Shown here piece after piece: positions 54,440 to 64,000 of a DNA stretch of 64,000 nucleotides; the first letter of the stretch is position 1; every line of letters begins with the position of its first letter. Below the pieces are notes generated by a model that had not been told where the DNA came from, made no database searches, and worked only from the letters and a program-made list of their open reading frames with translations. Location: assembly GCF_013408425.1 (NCBI RefSeq), contig NZ_JACBYV010000001.1, positions 3,906,001 through 3,970,000 on the forward strand. Direction: 5' to 3'. This DNA comes from Pseudomonas flavescens (lineage in GTDB: Bacteria > Pseudomonadota > Gammaproteobacteria > Pseudomonadales > Pseudomonadaceae). The translations under genes were made by a program, and so were the position numbers.

Positions 54440-54676
54440 GCACTCGCATCCTTGAAGAGAAAACCATCCATGCCGGGCGCAGGCCTGACAGACCCCGCAG
54501 TATATGGGCTTCACACGTTCAGATGATGGCGTCGCTCACAATTGTGGACGACGGCAATGGAACGGCAAAACCCGGCAATTTTTCGCACCGATACTGACAA
54601 CGTGAAAGGTGACTTGTCATGGCAGCGGGCAAGATTTCCGGGTGCGCTTGCCGTTGTCAGCGCGATCAACGCCCAC
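54440..54676. other. Gap between the DUF2339 gene and the typA terminator
   Basis: Together with 54677-54732 this is a 293-base gap. Apart from the typA terminator I see nothing convincing; the DUF2339 promoter should lie here. Confidence 0.35.
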
Positions 54677-54711
54677 AAAAAAGCCCCCGCAGGCTCACGC
54701 CGGCGGGGGCT
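54677..54711 (-). terminator. Intrinsic terminator of typA
   Basis: On the minus strand AGCCCCCGC pairs with GCGGGGGCT (9 bp) around a 12-base loop, followed by TTTTTG. It lies 22 bases after the typA stop. Confidence 0.85.
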
Positions 54712-54732
54712 CTCTAGTCAGCTAGAACCGGA

Positions 54733-56553
54733 TCAGTTCTTGGCTTTCTTGGCAGCGCGGGTGCGCTCGCCTTCGTCGAGGATCTTCTTGCGAAGACGGA
54801 TCGACTTCGGCGTCACTTCGCACAGCTCGTCGTCCTGGATGAATTCCAGAGCCTGCTCCAGCGTGAAGCGGACCGGCGGAACCAGAGCGATGGTTTCGTC
54901 CTTACCCGAAGCACGCATGTTGTCGAGCTTCTTGCCTTTGGTTGGGTTGACGCCCAGGTCGTTGTCGCGGCTGTTCAGACCGATGATCTGACCGTTGTAG
55001 ATCTCCTGGCCGTGCTCGACGAACAGCTTGCCGCGCGCCTGCAGGGTTTCCAGGGAGTAGGTCAGCGCCTTGCCGGTATCGATCGACACCAGTACGCCGT
55101 TCTGACGGCCGGACATGTGGCCCGACTTCATCACGTCGTAACGGTCGAAGATCGAGGTCAGGATGCCTGCACCGTTGGTCAGGGTCAGGAAGGCGTTACG
55201 GAAGCCGATCAGACCACGCGCCGGGATGTTGTATTCCAGACGTACGCGACCTTTGCCATCCGGCACCATGTTGCTCAGGTCGCCTTTACGCAGACCCATT
55301 TCTTCCATGACCTTGCCCTGGGATTCTTCCGGGATGTCGATGGTGACGTTTTCGTACGGCTCGTGCTTGGCACCGTCGACTTCACGGATGATCACTTCCG
55401 GACGACCAACGCCCATTTCGAAGCCTTCGCGGCGCATGTTCTCGATCAGTACCGACAGGTGCAGTTCACCACGGCCGGAGACCTTGAACTTGTCGGCCGA
55501 GTCACCTTCTTCAACACGCAGGGCAACGTTGTACAGCAGCTCCTTGTCCAGGCGCTCCTTGATGTTACGGCTGGTGACGAACTTGCCTTCCTTGCCGCAG
55601 AACGGCGAATCGTTGACCTGGAAGGTCATGGATACGGTCGGTTCGTCGACGGTCAGCGGGGTCATCGCTTCGACGTTGTTCTGGTCGCACAGGGTGTCGG
55701 AGATGAACAGCTCGTCCATGCCGCTGACGCAGACGATGTCGCCAGCGGTGGCTTCTTCGACGTCCACACGGTGCAGACCGTGGTGGCCCATCAGCTTGAG
55801 GATACGGCCATTACGCTTCTTGCCGTTGACGTCGATGGCGGTAACCGGAGTGTTCGGCTTGACGCGACCACGGGCGATACGGCCAACACCGATGATGCCC
55901 AGGAAGCTGTTGTAGTCCAGTGCCGAGATCTGCATCTGGAACGGACCGTCGATGTCGACGTTCGGCGCGGGAACGTGGTCGACGATGGCCTGGTACAGCG
56001 GGGCCAGGTCTTCAGCCATGTCGGTGTGATCCAGACCGGCGATGCCGTTCAGGGCCGAGGCGTAGACAACCTGGAAGTCCAGCTGTTCTTCGGTGGCACC
56101 GAGGTTGTCGAACAGGTCGAAGATCTGGTCCATGACCCAATCCGGACGCGCGCCCGGACGGTCGATCTTGTTGATCACCACGATCGGACGCAGGCCGGCT
56201 TCGAAGGCCTTCTTGGTCACGAAACGGGTTTGCGGCATCGGGCCGTCCTGGGCGTCAACGACCAGCAGCACGGAGTCGACCATCGACATCACGCGCTCTA
56301 CTTCACCGCCGAAGTCGGCGTGGCCGGGGGTGTCGACGATGTTGATGCGGTAGTTGTTCCACTTGATGGCGGTGTTCTTGGCCAGAATGGTAATGCCGCG
56401 CTCTTTCTCCTGGTCGTTGCTGTCCATCACGCGCTCGTCGTTGAGCTCGCTGCGCTCCAGGGTGCCGGACTGACGCAGCAGGGCGTCAACCAGGGTGGTC
56501 TTACCATGGTCAACGTGGGCGATGATGGCGATGTTGCGTAGATTCTCGATCAC
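54733..56553 (-). CDS. typA: TypA/BipA, ribosome-binding translational GTPase
   Basis: The 606-residue GTPase starts with GTG at 56553 ([20 protein letters not shown]). G1 is [13 protein letters not shown]2 is in [15 protein letters not shown]3 is [15 protein letters not shown], and G4 is [14 protein letters not shown]-like domains II, III and V follow, then the TypA-specific C-terminal domain ([20 protein letters not shown], [13 protein letters not shown]). The protein aids 50S assembly and stress and cold adaptation. Length is normal. It is divided from thiI by 173 bases and has its own terminator. Confidence 0.97.
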   Translation of the reverse strand: MIENLRNIAIIAHVDHGKTTLVDALLRQSGTLERSELNDERVMDSNDQEKERGITILAKNTAIKWNNYRINIVDTPGHADFGGEVERVMSMVDSVLLVVDAQDGPMPQTRFVTKKAFEAGLRPIVVINKIDRPGARPDWVMDQIFDLFDNLGATEEQLDFQVVYASALNGIAGLDHTDMAEDLAPLYQAIVDHVPAPNVDIDGPFQMQISALDYNSFLGIIGVGRIARGRVKPNTPVTAIDVNGKKRNGRILKLMGHHGLHRVDVEEATAGDIVCVSGMDELFISDTLCDQNNVEAMTPLTVDEPTVSMTFQVNDSPFCGKEGKFVTSRNIKERLDKELLYNVALRVEEGDSADKFKVSGRGELHLSVLIENMRREGFEMGVGRPEVIIREVDGAKHEPYENVTIDIPEESQGKVMEEMGLRKGDLSNMVPDGKGRVRLEYNIPARGLIGFRNAFLTLTNGAGILTSIFDRYDVMKSGHMSGRQNGVLVSIDTGKALTYSLETLQARGKLFVEHGQEIYNGQIIGLNSRDNDLGVNPTKGKKLDNMRASGKDETIALVPPVRFTLEQALEFIQDDELCEVTPKSIRLRKKILDEGERTRAAKKAKN

Positions 56554-56726
56554 AGTAGTGGTCTCGTAGGTTGGGTCGGGCTACCCAGCAGTTGCATTCA
56601 GCGGCCCAACGCGAAAAATCGGGATTAAGGATAAAGGCAGTCTGTTAACGATGTGTGGCGACAAACTCGTCGCCAATCGGGTCGGGAGGGCGATGGCGGA
56701 TGCTGCCGCCATTGAGCCCGGGCGTC

Positions 56727-58181
56727 TTATGCCGGACGATAAACGCGCACATTGGCATGTCCCTCGCTCAGCAGGTGGTGGGCATGCAGGCGACTCATCA
56801 CCCCTCGGTCGCAATACAGGAGGTACTGGCGGCTAGCATCCAGTTCCTTGAAACGGTTGTTGATGGCATAGAACGGCATGGCCTGCAGGTCGATACCGGC
56901 GAGCTCGAGCGGCTCGTCCTCGACCTGATCGGGGTGACGAATATCGATCACCACGTGGCCCGGCAACGCCTCGGCGACTTCCTCGACCTGCACGTCCTGG
57001 CCCAGCTCTTCGATCACCCGATCGATAGCGATCAGGCGTGCCCGCTCGAGGGCGCGCTCGAGCACGGCCATGTCGAACTGCTCTTCTTCATAAACGACGC
57101 GATTGGGCTTGGCTTTGGTGGTCGGGTTCACCGAAATCACGCCGCAGTATTCTGGCATGTGCCGGGCGAACTCGGCGGTGCCGATAGCCTCGGCGGTATC
57201 GATGATGTCCTGTTTATGGCTGGTGATCAGCGGGCGCAGTACCAGCTTGTCGGTGACCGAATCGATCACCGAGAGGTTCGGCAGGGTCTGGCTGGATACC
57301 TGGCTGATCGCTTCACCGGTGACCAGCGCATCGATCTGCAGGCGATCGGCCAGACGGCTGGCGACGCGCAGCATCATACGCTTGAGGGTCACGCCCATGT
57401 AGCTGTTGTCGACCTTGCCGAGAATCTCGCCGAGCACTTCCTCGAACGGCACGCTGATGAACAGCACGCGCTGCGAGCGACCGTACTTCTGCCACAGATA
57501 ATGGGCGACTTCCATCACGCCCAGTTCGTGGGCACGACCACCGAGATTGAAGAAACAGAAATGGGTCATCAGGCCGCGGCGCATGATCTGGTAAGCGGCG
57601 ACGGTAGAGTCGAAACCACCGGACATCAGCACCAGAGTCTGCTCCAGCGAGCCCAGCGGATAACCGCCCATGCCCGGATGCTGGTGATGAATGACGAACA
57701 GGCGCTGATCGCGGATCTCGATGCGCACCTCGATCTCGGGCTTCTTCAGGTCGATACCTGCAGCGCCGCATTGCTGGCGCAACTGGCTGCCGACATGACG
57801 CTCGACATCGATGGAGGAGAAAGAATGCCGGCCACCGCGCTTGCAGCGCACTGAAAAGATCTTGCCCGGCAGCAGGTCGCCGTAATGAAGCTTGCACTTT
57901 TCGACGATATCGTCGAAGTCGCCCAACGGGTATTCGTCGATCTGCAGAAAATGCACGATGCCCGGCACGCAGCTAAGGCGCTCCACGAGCTCGTGCAGAA
58001 GCCTGGCCTCGGTGACCTCGGTCTTCACTTCCAGATTGTCCCAGACACCGGTCACCTGCAGTTGCGGATCGAGATCACGCGTGACTGCACGGATGTTCTT
58101 GGCCAACTGCCGGATGAAGTTCTTGCGAACCGGCGGGCTCTTGATGGTGATTTCCGGAAAGACTTTGACGATCAGTTTCAT
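56727..58181 (-). CDS. thiI: ThiI, tRNA 4-thiouridine synthetase / sulfurtransferase
   Basis: The 484-residue protein has an N-terminal ferredoxin-like and THUMP region (residues 1-165). The PP-loop ATP pyrophosphatase follows ([21 protein letters not shown]), with Cys344-type acceptor in [12 protein letters not shown]. The C-terminal rhodanese domain has the persulfide Cys in [19 protein letters not shown]. This long form makes s4U8 in tRNA and supplies sulfur for the thiazole of thiamine. It is divergent from glnA; 330 bases separate the two starts. Confidence 0.96.
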   Translation of the reverse strand: MKLIVKVFPEITIKSPPVRKNFIRQLAKNIRAVTRDLDPQLQVTGVWDNLEVKTEVTEARLLHELVERLSCVPGIVHFLQIDEYPLGDFDDIVEKCKLHYGDLLPGKIFSVRCKRGGRHSFSSIDVERHVGSQLRQQCGAAGIDLKKPEIEVRIEIRDQRLFVIHHQHPGMGGYPLGSLEQTLVLMSGGFDSTVAAYQIMRRGLMTHFCFFNLGGRAHELGVMEVAHYLWQKYGRSQRVLFISVPFEEVLGEILGKVDNSYMGVTLKRMMLRVASRLADRLQIDALVTGEAISQVSSQTLPNLSVIDSVTDKLVLRPLITSHKQDIIDTAEAIGTAEFARHMPEYCGVISVNPTTKAKPNRVVYEEEQFDMAVLERALERARLIAIDRVIEELGQDVQVEEVAEALPGHVVIDIRHPDQVEDEPLELAGIDLQAMPFYAINNRFKELDASRQYLLYCDRGVMSRLHAHHLLSEGHANVRVYRPA

Positions 58182-58280
58182 GGGAGCAAATGTCGGGCAC
58201 CAGGGCCTGAAAAACAGGGGCGCGGATTATAGCGGAAATTGCTCAAGCTTTGACCAAAAATCCTCAAACATTCCGCCATC

Positions 58281-58326
58281 GCACCAATATCGAGCACGAT
58301 GTTAAATATTCGCACCAATAAGGAGC
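58281..58326 (+). promoter_or_regulatory. Two NtrC-like enhancer sites upstream of glnA
   Basis: GCACCAATATCGAGC (58281-58295) and GCACCAATAAGGAGC (58312-58326) share a GCACCAATA left half of the NtrC consensus GCAC(N5-7)GTGC. The right halves are degenerate. They lie about 147 and 116 bases before the expected start, a usual position for NtrC enhancers. Confidence 0.65.
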
Positions 58327-58400
58327 CACGCCGATGCGCGTTGATGAGAGGATACCCGCGCCAGCGCTGGTTTTCAGGGCATGAGCCCATCACGGGGCAC

Positions 58401-58416
58401 TGGCATGCAAATTGCT
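58401..58416 (+). promoter_or_regulatory. Sigma-54 promoter of glnA
   Basis: TGGCATGCAAATTGCT matches the -24/-12 consensus TGGCAC(N5)TTGCW with one mismatch in the -24 element. The start would be near 58428, leaving a leader of about 84 bases before the ATG. Confidence 0.82.
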
Positions 58417-58511
58417 CCCTTGTGAGGCAGGGTGTCCTGGCAGACCATCTTGCCCGGCGTCACGAACTCAAAGAAGGGTCAATAGAAGACCCTATCCACC
58501 TGGAGGACAAC

Positions 58512-59918
58512 ATGTCTAAGGCTGTTCAACTGATCAAAGAACACGACGTGAAGTGGGTTGACCTGCGCTTCACCGACACCAAGGGCAAGCAGCACCACGT
58601 GACCATGCCGGCCCGTGATGCCCTGGACGACGAATTCTTCGAAGTCGGCAAGATGTTCGACGGTTCCTCCATCCATGGCTGGAAAGGCATCGAAGCCTCC
58701 GACATGATCCTGCTGCCGGATGACAGCACTGCCGTTCTCGACCCGTTCACCGAAGAGCCGACCCTGATCCTGGTCTGCGACATCATCGAGCCGAGCACCA
58801 TGCAAGGCTACGATCGTGACCCGCGCTCCATCGCTCGTCGCGCCGAGGAATACCTGAAAACCACCGGTATCGGTGACACCGTATTCGTAGGCCCGGAGCC
58901 AGAGTTCTTCATCTTCGACGAAGTGAAGTTCAAGTCCGACATCTCCGGCTCCATGTTCAAGATCTACTCCGAACAGGGTTCCTGGAACACCGACGCCGAC
59001 ATCGAAGGCGGCAACAAGGGCCACCGCCCAGCCGTCAAAGGCGGTTATTTCCCGGTTCCGCCGTGCGACCACGACCACGAAATCCGTACTGCCATGTGTA
59101 ATGCCATGGAAGAAATGGGCCTGGTCATCGAAGTTCACCACCACGAAGTGGCGACTGCCGGTCAGAACGAAATCGGCGTGAAGTTCAACACCCTGGTGGC
59201 CAAGGCCGACGAAACCCAGACCCTGAAGTACTGCGTGCACAACGTGGCCGATGCCTACGGCAAAACCGCCACCTTCATGCCGAAGCCGCTGTACGGCGAC
59301 AACGGTTCGGGCATGCACGTACACATCTCGGTCTCCAAAGACGGCAAGAACACCTTCGCCGGTGAAGGCTATGCCGGCCTGTCGGAAACCGCGCTGTACT
59401 TCATCGGCGGCATCATCAAGCACGGTAAGGCCCTGAACGGCTTCACCAACCCGTCGACCAACTCCTACAAGCGTCTGGTTCCAGGCTTCGAAGCGCCGGT
59501 CATGCTGGCCTACTCGGCTCGCAACCGTTCCGCCTCGATCCGTATCCCATACGTTTCCAGCCCGAAAGCCCGCCGCATCGAAGCGCGCTTCCCGGATCCG
59601 GCTGCCAACCCCTACCTGGCCTTCGCAGCACTGCTGATGGCCGGCCTGGACGGCATCCAGAACAAGATCCACCCTGGCGACGCTGCGGACAAGAACCTGT
59701 ACGACCTGCCGCCGGAAGAAGGCAAGCTGATCCCGCAGGTTTGCGGCAGCCTGAAAGAAGCCCTGGAAGAGCTGGACAAGGGCCGCGCATTCCTGACCAA
59801 GGGCGGCGTGTTCTCCGACGACTTCATCGATGCCTACATCGAGCTGAAATCGGAAGAAGAAATCAAGGTGCGCACTTTCGTGCACCCGCTGGAATACGAC
59901 CTGTACTACAGCGTCTAA
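58512..59918 (+). CDS. glnA: GlnA, type I glutamine synthetase
   Basis: The 468-residue dodecameric enzyme condenses ammonia and glutamate. The ATG at 58512 follows GGAGG ([20 protein letters not shown]). Signatures are [47 protein letters not shown], the ATP-binding [14 protein letters not shown], and the adenylylation-site region [11 protein letters not shown] with target Tyr. Promoter and enhancer sites show control by NtrC and sigma-54. An intrinsic terminator follows. Length is normal for the GSI-beta group. Confidence 0.98.
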   Translation: MSKAVQLIKEHDVKWVDLRFTDTKGKQHHVTMPARDALDDEFFEVGKMFDGSSIHGWKGIEASDMILLPDDSTAVLDPFTEEPTLILVCDIIEPSTMQGYDRDPRSIARRAEEYLKTTGIGDTVFVGPEPEFFIFDEVKFKSDISGSMFKIYSEQGSWNTDADIEGGNKGHRPAVKGGYFPVPPCDHDHEIRTAMCNAMEEMGLVIEVHHHEVATAGQNEIGVKFNTLVAKADETQTLKYCVHNVADAYGKTATFMPKPLYGDNGSGMHVHISVSKDGKNTFAGEGYAGLSETALYFIGGIIKHGKALNGFTNPSTNSYKRLVPGFEAPVMLAYSARNRSASIRIPYVSSPKARRIEARFPDPAANPYLAFAALLMAGLDGIQNKIHPGDAADKNLYDLPPEEGKLIPQVCGSLKEALEELDKGRAFLTKGGVFSDDFIDAYIELKSEEEIKVRTFVHPLEYDLYYSV

Positions 59919-59950
59919 ACCAGCCTCGCTGCACATAGCGGCGTGACAGA

Positions 59951-59982
59951 AACCTCCCCAGCTCTGCCGGGGAGGTTTTTTT
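59951..59982 (+). terminator. Intrinsic terminator of glnA
   Basis: AACCTCCCC (59951-59959) and GGGGAGGTT (59969-59977) form a perfect 9-bp stem with a 9-base loop, followed by a run of T. Confidence 0.9.
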
Positions 59983-60089
59983 ATGCCTGCCATTTCATGG
60001 GCGCAGTGCAAATCCTTGGCGTCGCACGCTTGCCAGCGCGCCGCCGCGGTGCAAGGCTACTCACATCATCCAGATCGGAGACCGGCCCC

Positions 60090-60617
60090 ATGCGCCGCAC
60101 GCTCGCTTGCCTGTTGCTGATACTGGCCCTGCCGGTCAGCGCACAGATCTACAAGTACACCGATGCCAACGGCAACACGGTGTTCACCAATCAGCCCCCC
60201 GAGGGCACCAAGGCCGAGAGTGTCGAGCTGAAGCCGATCAATACCACGGAGCCGGCGGCCGCGCCCGCGCAGCCGGCCACGCCCCGACTGAGCGAGATGC
60301 CTCAGAACCCTTATCAGATACTGGCGCTGCGCGACCTGCCCAGTGACGAAGCGCTACGCGCCAACAACGGCACCTTCTCGGTAGGCGTCACCATCGAGCC
60401 CCGCCTGGGTCCCGGCCACAGCCTGCGCCTGATACTGGATGGAAAACCCTATGGCTCGCCCAGTAACGTGCCGCGCCTGCAGGTGAATCAGATTGACCGT
60501 GGCGAGCACAGCCTGGCGGTTGCCGTCATGCAGGGCGAGCAGATCGTCCAGCAGAGCGAAACGCGCACCTTCACGGTGCAACGCACCAGCACCAACAGCC
60601 CGGCCCGAGGTAAGTGA
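60090..60617 (+). CDS. DUF4124 periplasmic protein (first of two)
   Basis: The 175-residue protein starts MRRTLACLLLILALPVSAQ, a signal peptide with CGGAGA upstream. A DUF4124 motif follows at once: IYKYTDANGNTVFTNQPPEG. A linker rich in Pro and Ala leads to a small immunoglobulin-like beta domain (VTIEPRLGPGHSLRLILDG onward). The next gene is a paralogue five bases later. Pairs like this lie between glnA and ntrB in other Pseudomonas as I recall. Function is unknown. Confidence 0.87.
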   Translation: MRRTLACLLLILALPVSAQIYKYTDANGNTVFTNQPPEGTKAESVELKPINTTEPAAAPAQPATPRLSEMPQNPYQILALRDLPSDEALRANNGTFSVGVTIEPRLGPGHSLRLILDGKPYGSPSNVPRLQVNQIDRGEHSLAVAVMQGEQIVQQSETRTFTVQRTSTNSPARGK

Positions 60618-60622
60618 TCACC

Positions 60623-61246
60623 ATGCGCGCCCTGCTTTTCGGCCTTTTGCTGATCGCCCTGCCCTGCCTCGCCCAGGTTTATACCTATGTGGATGCAGAG
60701 GGTAATCGCGTGTTCACCGATAAACCGCGAGACGGCAACGCCCAGCAGGTGCAGATGGCACCATCCAACCGCATCGAGCCTGCGCAACCGCGCAGCACGC
60801 CCCCTACCGCACCAGTCGCACCCCAGCCGGTGCTTGGCTACGAGCTACTGAGAATCACCATTCCGCAACCGGACGCGACCATCAACGACAACGCCGGCAA
60901 CCTGATCGTCACCGTCAACAGCGACCCAGCTCTGCACCCGGGCCATAGCTATCGCCTGCTACTGGACGGCCAACCGGTCGGCAGCGCCGGGCGTAGTCCG
61001 GTATTCCCCCTCGAGAACGTCGACCGAGGCACTCACCAGATCGCCGTGGAAATCATCACCGAGGGCGGCATCATCGTCGAGCGCACGCCCAGCCAGCCTT
61101 TCCACATGAAGCGGGTAACCCTGGCCCAGAAGCGCAAGGTTCGCCCCTGCGAGAAAACCGACTACGGCGTGCGTCCGGAATGCCCGCTCAAGGACAAGCC
61201 GAAAGAGGAAGACAAGGGCATCATCAGCATCCTGCCTTTCCTGTAA
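60623..61246 (+). CDS. DUF4124 periplasmic protein (second of two)
   Basis: The 207-residue paralogue starts MRALLFGLLLIALPCLAQ at 60623, with AGGTAAG ahead. The DUF4124 motif is VYTYVDAEGNRVFTDKPRDG. The same beta domain follows (LIVTVNSDPALHPGHSYRLLLDG, in parts). It adds a C-terminal basic tail with two Cys (KVRPCEKTDYGVRPECPLKD), possibly a disulfide. Cotranscription with its neighbour is nearly certain; the pair probably arose by duplication. Confidence 0.87.
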   Translation: MRALLFGLLLIALPCLAQVYTYVDAEGNRVFTDKPRDGNAQQVQMAPSNRIEPAQPRSTPPTAPVAPQPVLGYELLRITIPQPDATINDNAGNLIVTVNSDPALHPGHSYRLLLDGQPVGSAGRSPVFPLENVDRGTHQIAVEIITEGGIIVERTPSQPFHMKRVTLAQKRKVRPCEKTDYGVRPECPLKDKPKEEDKGIISILPFL

Positions 61247-61301
61247 TACCCGCCGCGGCGACACGACCGGCGCCGCAAGACACTCCGCCTCAAATCACTT
61301 C

Positions 61302-61316
61302 GCACCAATAAGGTGC
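61302..61316 (+). promoter_or_regulatory. NtrC-like site upstream of ntrB
   Basis: GCACCAATAAGGTGC is a good NtrC box, and shares GCACCAATAAGG with the site upstream of glnA. AGGTGCG and CGCACCT (61311-61330) form an overlapping inverted repeat. The 418-base gap to ntrB has no convincing sigma-54 -24/-12 pair, so NtrC may act as a repressor here. Confidence 0.65.
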
Positions 61317-61664
61317 GCATCAACGCACCTATTTCTATACTCGTCCCAAATTGGCACACGACGATTTTCATCGTTGCGCCGAAAAGTTGCCAAATCCGGC
61401 CCATTGCGCCTTTGCGCGCGTCTTTAGAGGGCTTTGGTTTGCTTCTTGCATTTTCTCCCGCACTGCCGGATGGCCCGAGGTGCGCCTCGACCGCCATACC
61501 CTCCGGCCCTTCTGCAGCAAACCGCACGAGGAACGAATTTTGGCTGGCCCACACCCGCAACGAGACACGCCAAGCTGCGCCACGTTGCCAGACAACGGCC
61601 ATCGCCTTGTCCAGACATCCCCTGCTGGCGGATGCACTGCGGGCAAGCCCCTGGAGCTTGCCCG

Positions 61665-62750
61665 ATGATCATCAATGAAGCCCTGCACCGCCTGCTGCTC
61701 GACAACCTGACCACAGCCACGCTGCTGCTCAATGCCGACCTGCGCCTGGAATACATGAACCCTGCCGCCGAAATGCTTCTGGCCGTCAGCGGTCAACGCA
61801 GCCACGGCCAGTTCATCAGCGAACTGTTCACCGAAACCCGGGAAGCCCTGGGCGCTCTGCGCCAGGCGGTCGCCGAGGCGCATCCGTTCAACAAACGCGA
61901 GGCCGTGCTGACCACCCAGACCGGCCAGAGCCTGACCGTCGACTACGCCGTCACGCCCGTACTCAGCCGCGGCGAAACCATGCTGCTGCTCGAGGTGCAT
62001 CCTCGTGATCGCCTGCTGCGCATCACCAAGGAAGAAGCCCAGCTCTCCAAGCAGGAGACCACCAAACTGCTGGTCCGCGGCCTGGCCCACGAAATCAAGA
62101 ACCCGCTGGGCGGCATTCGCGGCGCGGCCCAGTTGCTGGCCCGCGAGCTGCCGGAGGAAAGCCTCAAGGATTACACCAACGTCATCATCGAAGAGTCGGA
62201 CCGCCTGCGCAATCTGGTCGATCGCATGCTCGGCTCCAACAAGCTGCCATCGCTGGCGGTCACCAATGTGCACGAAGTACTGGAACGCGTCGCCAGCTTG
62301 GTCGAAGCCGAGAGCCAGGGCAGCATCGTGCTGGTGCGCGACTATGACCCGAGCATCCCGGACCTGATCATCGACCGCGAACAGATGATCCAGGCCGTAC
62401 TCAACATCGTGCGCAATGCCATGCAGGCGATAGGCTCCAAGCCCGACCTGCGCCCTGGGCGCATCACCCTGCGCACGCGCACCTTGCGGCAGTTCACCAT
62501 TGGCTACATTCGCCATCGCCTGGTGACCAAGATCGAAATCATCGACAACGGTCCGGGTATCGCGCCTGAACTGCAGGAAACCATCTTCTATCCCATGGTC
62601 AGCGGGCGTGCCGACGGCACCGGGCTGGGCCTGGCGATTACCCAGAACATCATCAGTCAGCATCAAGGCCTGATCGAATGCGAGAGCCATCCTGGCAACA
62701 CCGTGTTCTCGATCTTTCTGCCGCTGGAACAAGGAGCAACTCCGACATGA
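61665..62750 (+). CDS. ntrB: NtrB (GlnL), nitrogen sensor histidine kinase
   Basis: The 361-residue cytosolic kinase starts MIINEALHRLLLDNLTTATL after GGAG. A PAS domain (residues 10-110, LNADLRLEYMNPAAEMLL) is followed by the H box VRGLAHEIKNPLGGIRGAAQ with phospho-acceptor His. The ATPase has N box AVLNIVRNAMQAIG, G1 IDNGPGIAPELQETIFYPMVSGR (in parts) and G2 GTGLGLAITQNIIS. PII controls its kinase/phosphatase balance. The stop overlaps the ntrC ATG as ATGA. Confidence 0.97.
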   Translation: MIINEALHRLLLDNLTTATLLLNADLRLEYMNPAAEMLLAVSGQRSHGQFISELFTETREALGALRQAVAEAHPFNKREAVLTTQTGQSLTVDYAVTPVLSRGETMLLLEVHPRDRLLRITKEEAQLSKQETTKLLVRGLAHEIKNPLGGIRGAAQLLARELPEESLKDYTNVIIEESDRLRNLVDRMLGSNKLPSLAVTNVHEVLERVASLVEAESQGSIVLVRDYDPSIPDLIIDREQMIQAVLNIVRNAMQAIGSKPDLRPGRITLRTRTLRQFTIGYIRHRLVTKIEIIDNGPGIAPELQETIFYPMVSGRADGTGLGLAITQNIISQHQGLIECESHPGNTVFSIFLPLEQGATPT

Positions 62751-64000
62751 GCCGCAGTGAAACCGTATGGATCGTTGACGACGACCGCTCCATCCGCTGG
62801 GTCCTGGAAAAGGCCCTGCAGCAGGAGGGCATGAGCACCCAGAGCTTCGACAGCGCCGATGGCGTGCTCGGTCGCCTGACCCGTCAGCAGCCGGACGTGA
62901 TCATCTCCGACATTCGCATGCCTGGCTCCAGCGGCCTGGAGCTGCTGGCCAGAATCCGCGAGATGCACCCGCGCCTGCCGGTGATCATCATGACCGCCCA
63001 TTCGGATCTGGACAGCGCCGTAGCGTCCTATCAGGGCGGCGCCTTCGAGTACCTGCCCAAACCCTTCGATGTCGACGAAGCGGTATCGCTGGTCAAGCGT
63101 GCCAATCAGCATGCCCAGGAGCAGCAGGGCCTTCACGTGCCGGTCGTACAAGCGCGCACCCCGGAAATCATCGGTGAAGCGCCGGCGATGCAGGAGGTAT
63201 TCCGGGCCATCGGCCGGCTGTCGCACTCCAATATCACCGTACTGATCAATGGCGAGTCCGGTACCGGCAAGGAGCTCGTCGCTCATGCCCTGCACCGTCA
63301 CAGCCCGCGGGCAGCATCGCCGTTCATTGCCCTCAACATGGCGGCGATCCCCAAGGACCTGATGGAGTCCGAGCTCTTCGGCCATGAAAAAGGCGCCTTC
63401 ACCGGCGCGGCCAACCAGCGGCGCGGGCGCTTCGAGCAGGCCGATGGTGGCACCCTGTTTCTCGATGAGATCGGCGACATGCCGGCCGACACCCAGACCC
63501 GCCTGTTGCGCGTGCTGGCCGATGGCGAGTTCTACCGGGTCGGCGGGCACACGCCGGTCAAGGTGGATGTACGCATCATCGCCGCTACCCACCAGAATCT
63601 GGAAAGCCTGGTCACGGCCGGCAAGTTTCGCGAAGACCTGTTCCACCGCCTCAATGTGATCCGCATCCACATCCCGCGCCTGTCCGATCGCCGCGAAGAC
63701 ATTCCGACCCTGGCCAGGCACTTCCTCAGCCGTGCCGCCACGGAGCTCGCGGTCGAGCCCAAGCTGCTGAAGAGCGAAACCGAGGATTACCTGCAGCAGC
63801 TGGCGTGGCCGGGCAACGTGCGCCAGTTGGAGAACACCTGCCGCTGGATCACGGTGATGGCCTCGGGGCGTGAAGTGCATGTCGACGACCTGCCGCCGGA
63901 GTTGCTCGTCCAGCCCCAGGACAATGCACCGGTCAGCAACTGGGAACAGGCACTGCGCCAGTGGGCCGATCAGGCCCTGGGCCGTGGCCAGTCGAACCTC
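62747..64000 (+). CDS. ntrC: NtrC (GlnG), sigma-54 activator, truncated by the window edge
   Basis: The first 418 codons are present; the family is close to 475, so the C-terminal Fis-type DNA-binding domain is mostly missing. The receiver domain (MSRSETVWIVDDDRSIRWVL) has phospho-Asp in DVIISDIRMPGSSG. The AAA+ domain has Walker A NGESGTGKELVAHALH, the sigma-54 contact loop ESELFGHEKGAFTGA, Walker B GGTLFLDEIGDMP and the arginine-finger region FREDLFHRLNVIRIHIPRL. With NtrB it activates glnA from the sites at 58281-58326. Confidence 0.97.
   Translation, partial: MSRSETVWIVDDDRSIRWVLEKALQQEGMSTQSFDSADGVLGRLTRQQPDVIISDIRMPGSSGLELLARIREMHPRLPVIIMTAHSDLDSAVASYQGGAFEYLPKPFDVDEAVSLVKRANQHAQEQQGLHVPVVQARTPEIIGEAPAMQEVFRAIGRLSHSNITVLINGESGTGKELVAHALHRHSPRAASPFIALNMAAIPKDLMESELFGHEKGAFTGAANQRRGRFEQADGGTLFLDEIGDMPADTQTRLLRVLADGEFYRVGGHTPVKVDVRIIAATHQNLESLVTAGKFREDLFHRLNVIRIHIPRLSDRREDIPTLARHFLSRAATELAVEPKLLKSETEDYLQQLAWPGNVRQLENTCRWITVMASGREVHVDDLPPELLVQPQDNAPVSNWEQALRQWADQALGRGQSNL

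Noticed and set aside
55012..56541. 509-residue frame antisense to typA
   Set aside because: Mirror of typA codon use; rich in His, Gln and Val with no domain.
58479..60011. 510-residue frame antisense to glnA
   Set aside because: An open frame forced by GC-rich codon bias opposite a certain gene; no family features.

Overview
The window is a chromosomal segment of a Pseudomonas (sensu lato) species. The base composition is uniformly GC-rich. The gene set is typical of the genus: a 214-residue Vfr/CRP, trpGDC, creBCD, ampDE, nadC, glnA-ntrBC and a FruB-FruK-FruA fructose system. Gene blocks that I recall as separate in P. aeruginosa lie side by side here, so this is probably a non-aeruginosa lineage. 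No tRNA, rRNA, CRISPR array or intact insertion sequence was seen.

Layout. 1-3.5 kb: a truncated AAA+ ATPase, coq7, an OsmC-family gene and vfr. 3.5-10.2 kb: the fructose PTS operon fruB-fruK-fruA with divergent LacI-type regulator fruR. 10.2-18.2 kb: an AsmA-family gene, tatD, ampD-ampE, a DUF1631 gene and nadC. 18.2-20.7 kb: trpG-trpD-trpC. 21.1-22.3 kb: an orphan GAF histidine kinase. 22.4-27.6 kb: a phage-derived lysis island. 27.8-36.7 kb: trhP (yegQ), a small membrane protein, creD, a CBS-domain gene, creC-creB, a 0.6-kb array of degenerate repeats each carrying a DnaA-box-like site, and a chemoreceptor. 36.8-46.8 kb: a retropepsin-like protein, an amino-acid ABC transporter, dtd, pip, lipoproteins including Blc, a DUF924 gene, fbp and a diguanylate cyclase. 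47-54.4 kb: a cysteine-cluster protein, two tandem beta-lactamase-fold serine hydrolases and a DUF2339/DUF3999 membrane pair. 54.7-64 kb: typA, thiI, glnA, two DUF4124 genes, ntrB and a truncated ntrC.

The most interesting part is the island at 22.4-27.6 kb. A CI/PrtR-like S24 repressor and a PrtN-like activator lie divergent to a Q/RinA-like late regulator. Downstream of that regulator come a good sigma-70-type promoter, two intrinsic terminators, two holin-like genes, a third terminator, a GH5 (cellulase-fold) hydrolase without a signal peptide, a lambda-R-type endolysin and a nested Rz/Rz1 spanin pair. No capsid, tail, integrase or replication gene is present. The order (late regulator, promoter, terminators, lysis genes) mirrors lambda Q-pR'-tR'-SRRz, but the only non-lysis cargo is a polysaccharide hydrolase. 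It looks like a self-contained damage-inducible lysis-and-release unit, beside trpG, the neighbourhood where P. aeruginosa keeps its R/F pyocins.

Nitrogen control is clear at the right end. glnA has a sigma-54 promoter with two upstream NtrC-like sites, and a similar site lies upstream of ntrBC. Carbon control may connect on the left: the inverted repeat upstream of vfr resembles the Cra-like operator between fruB and fruR.
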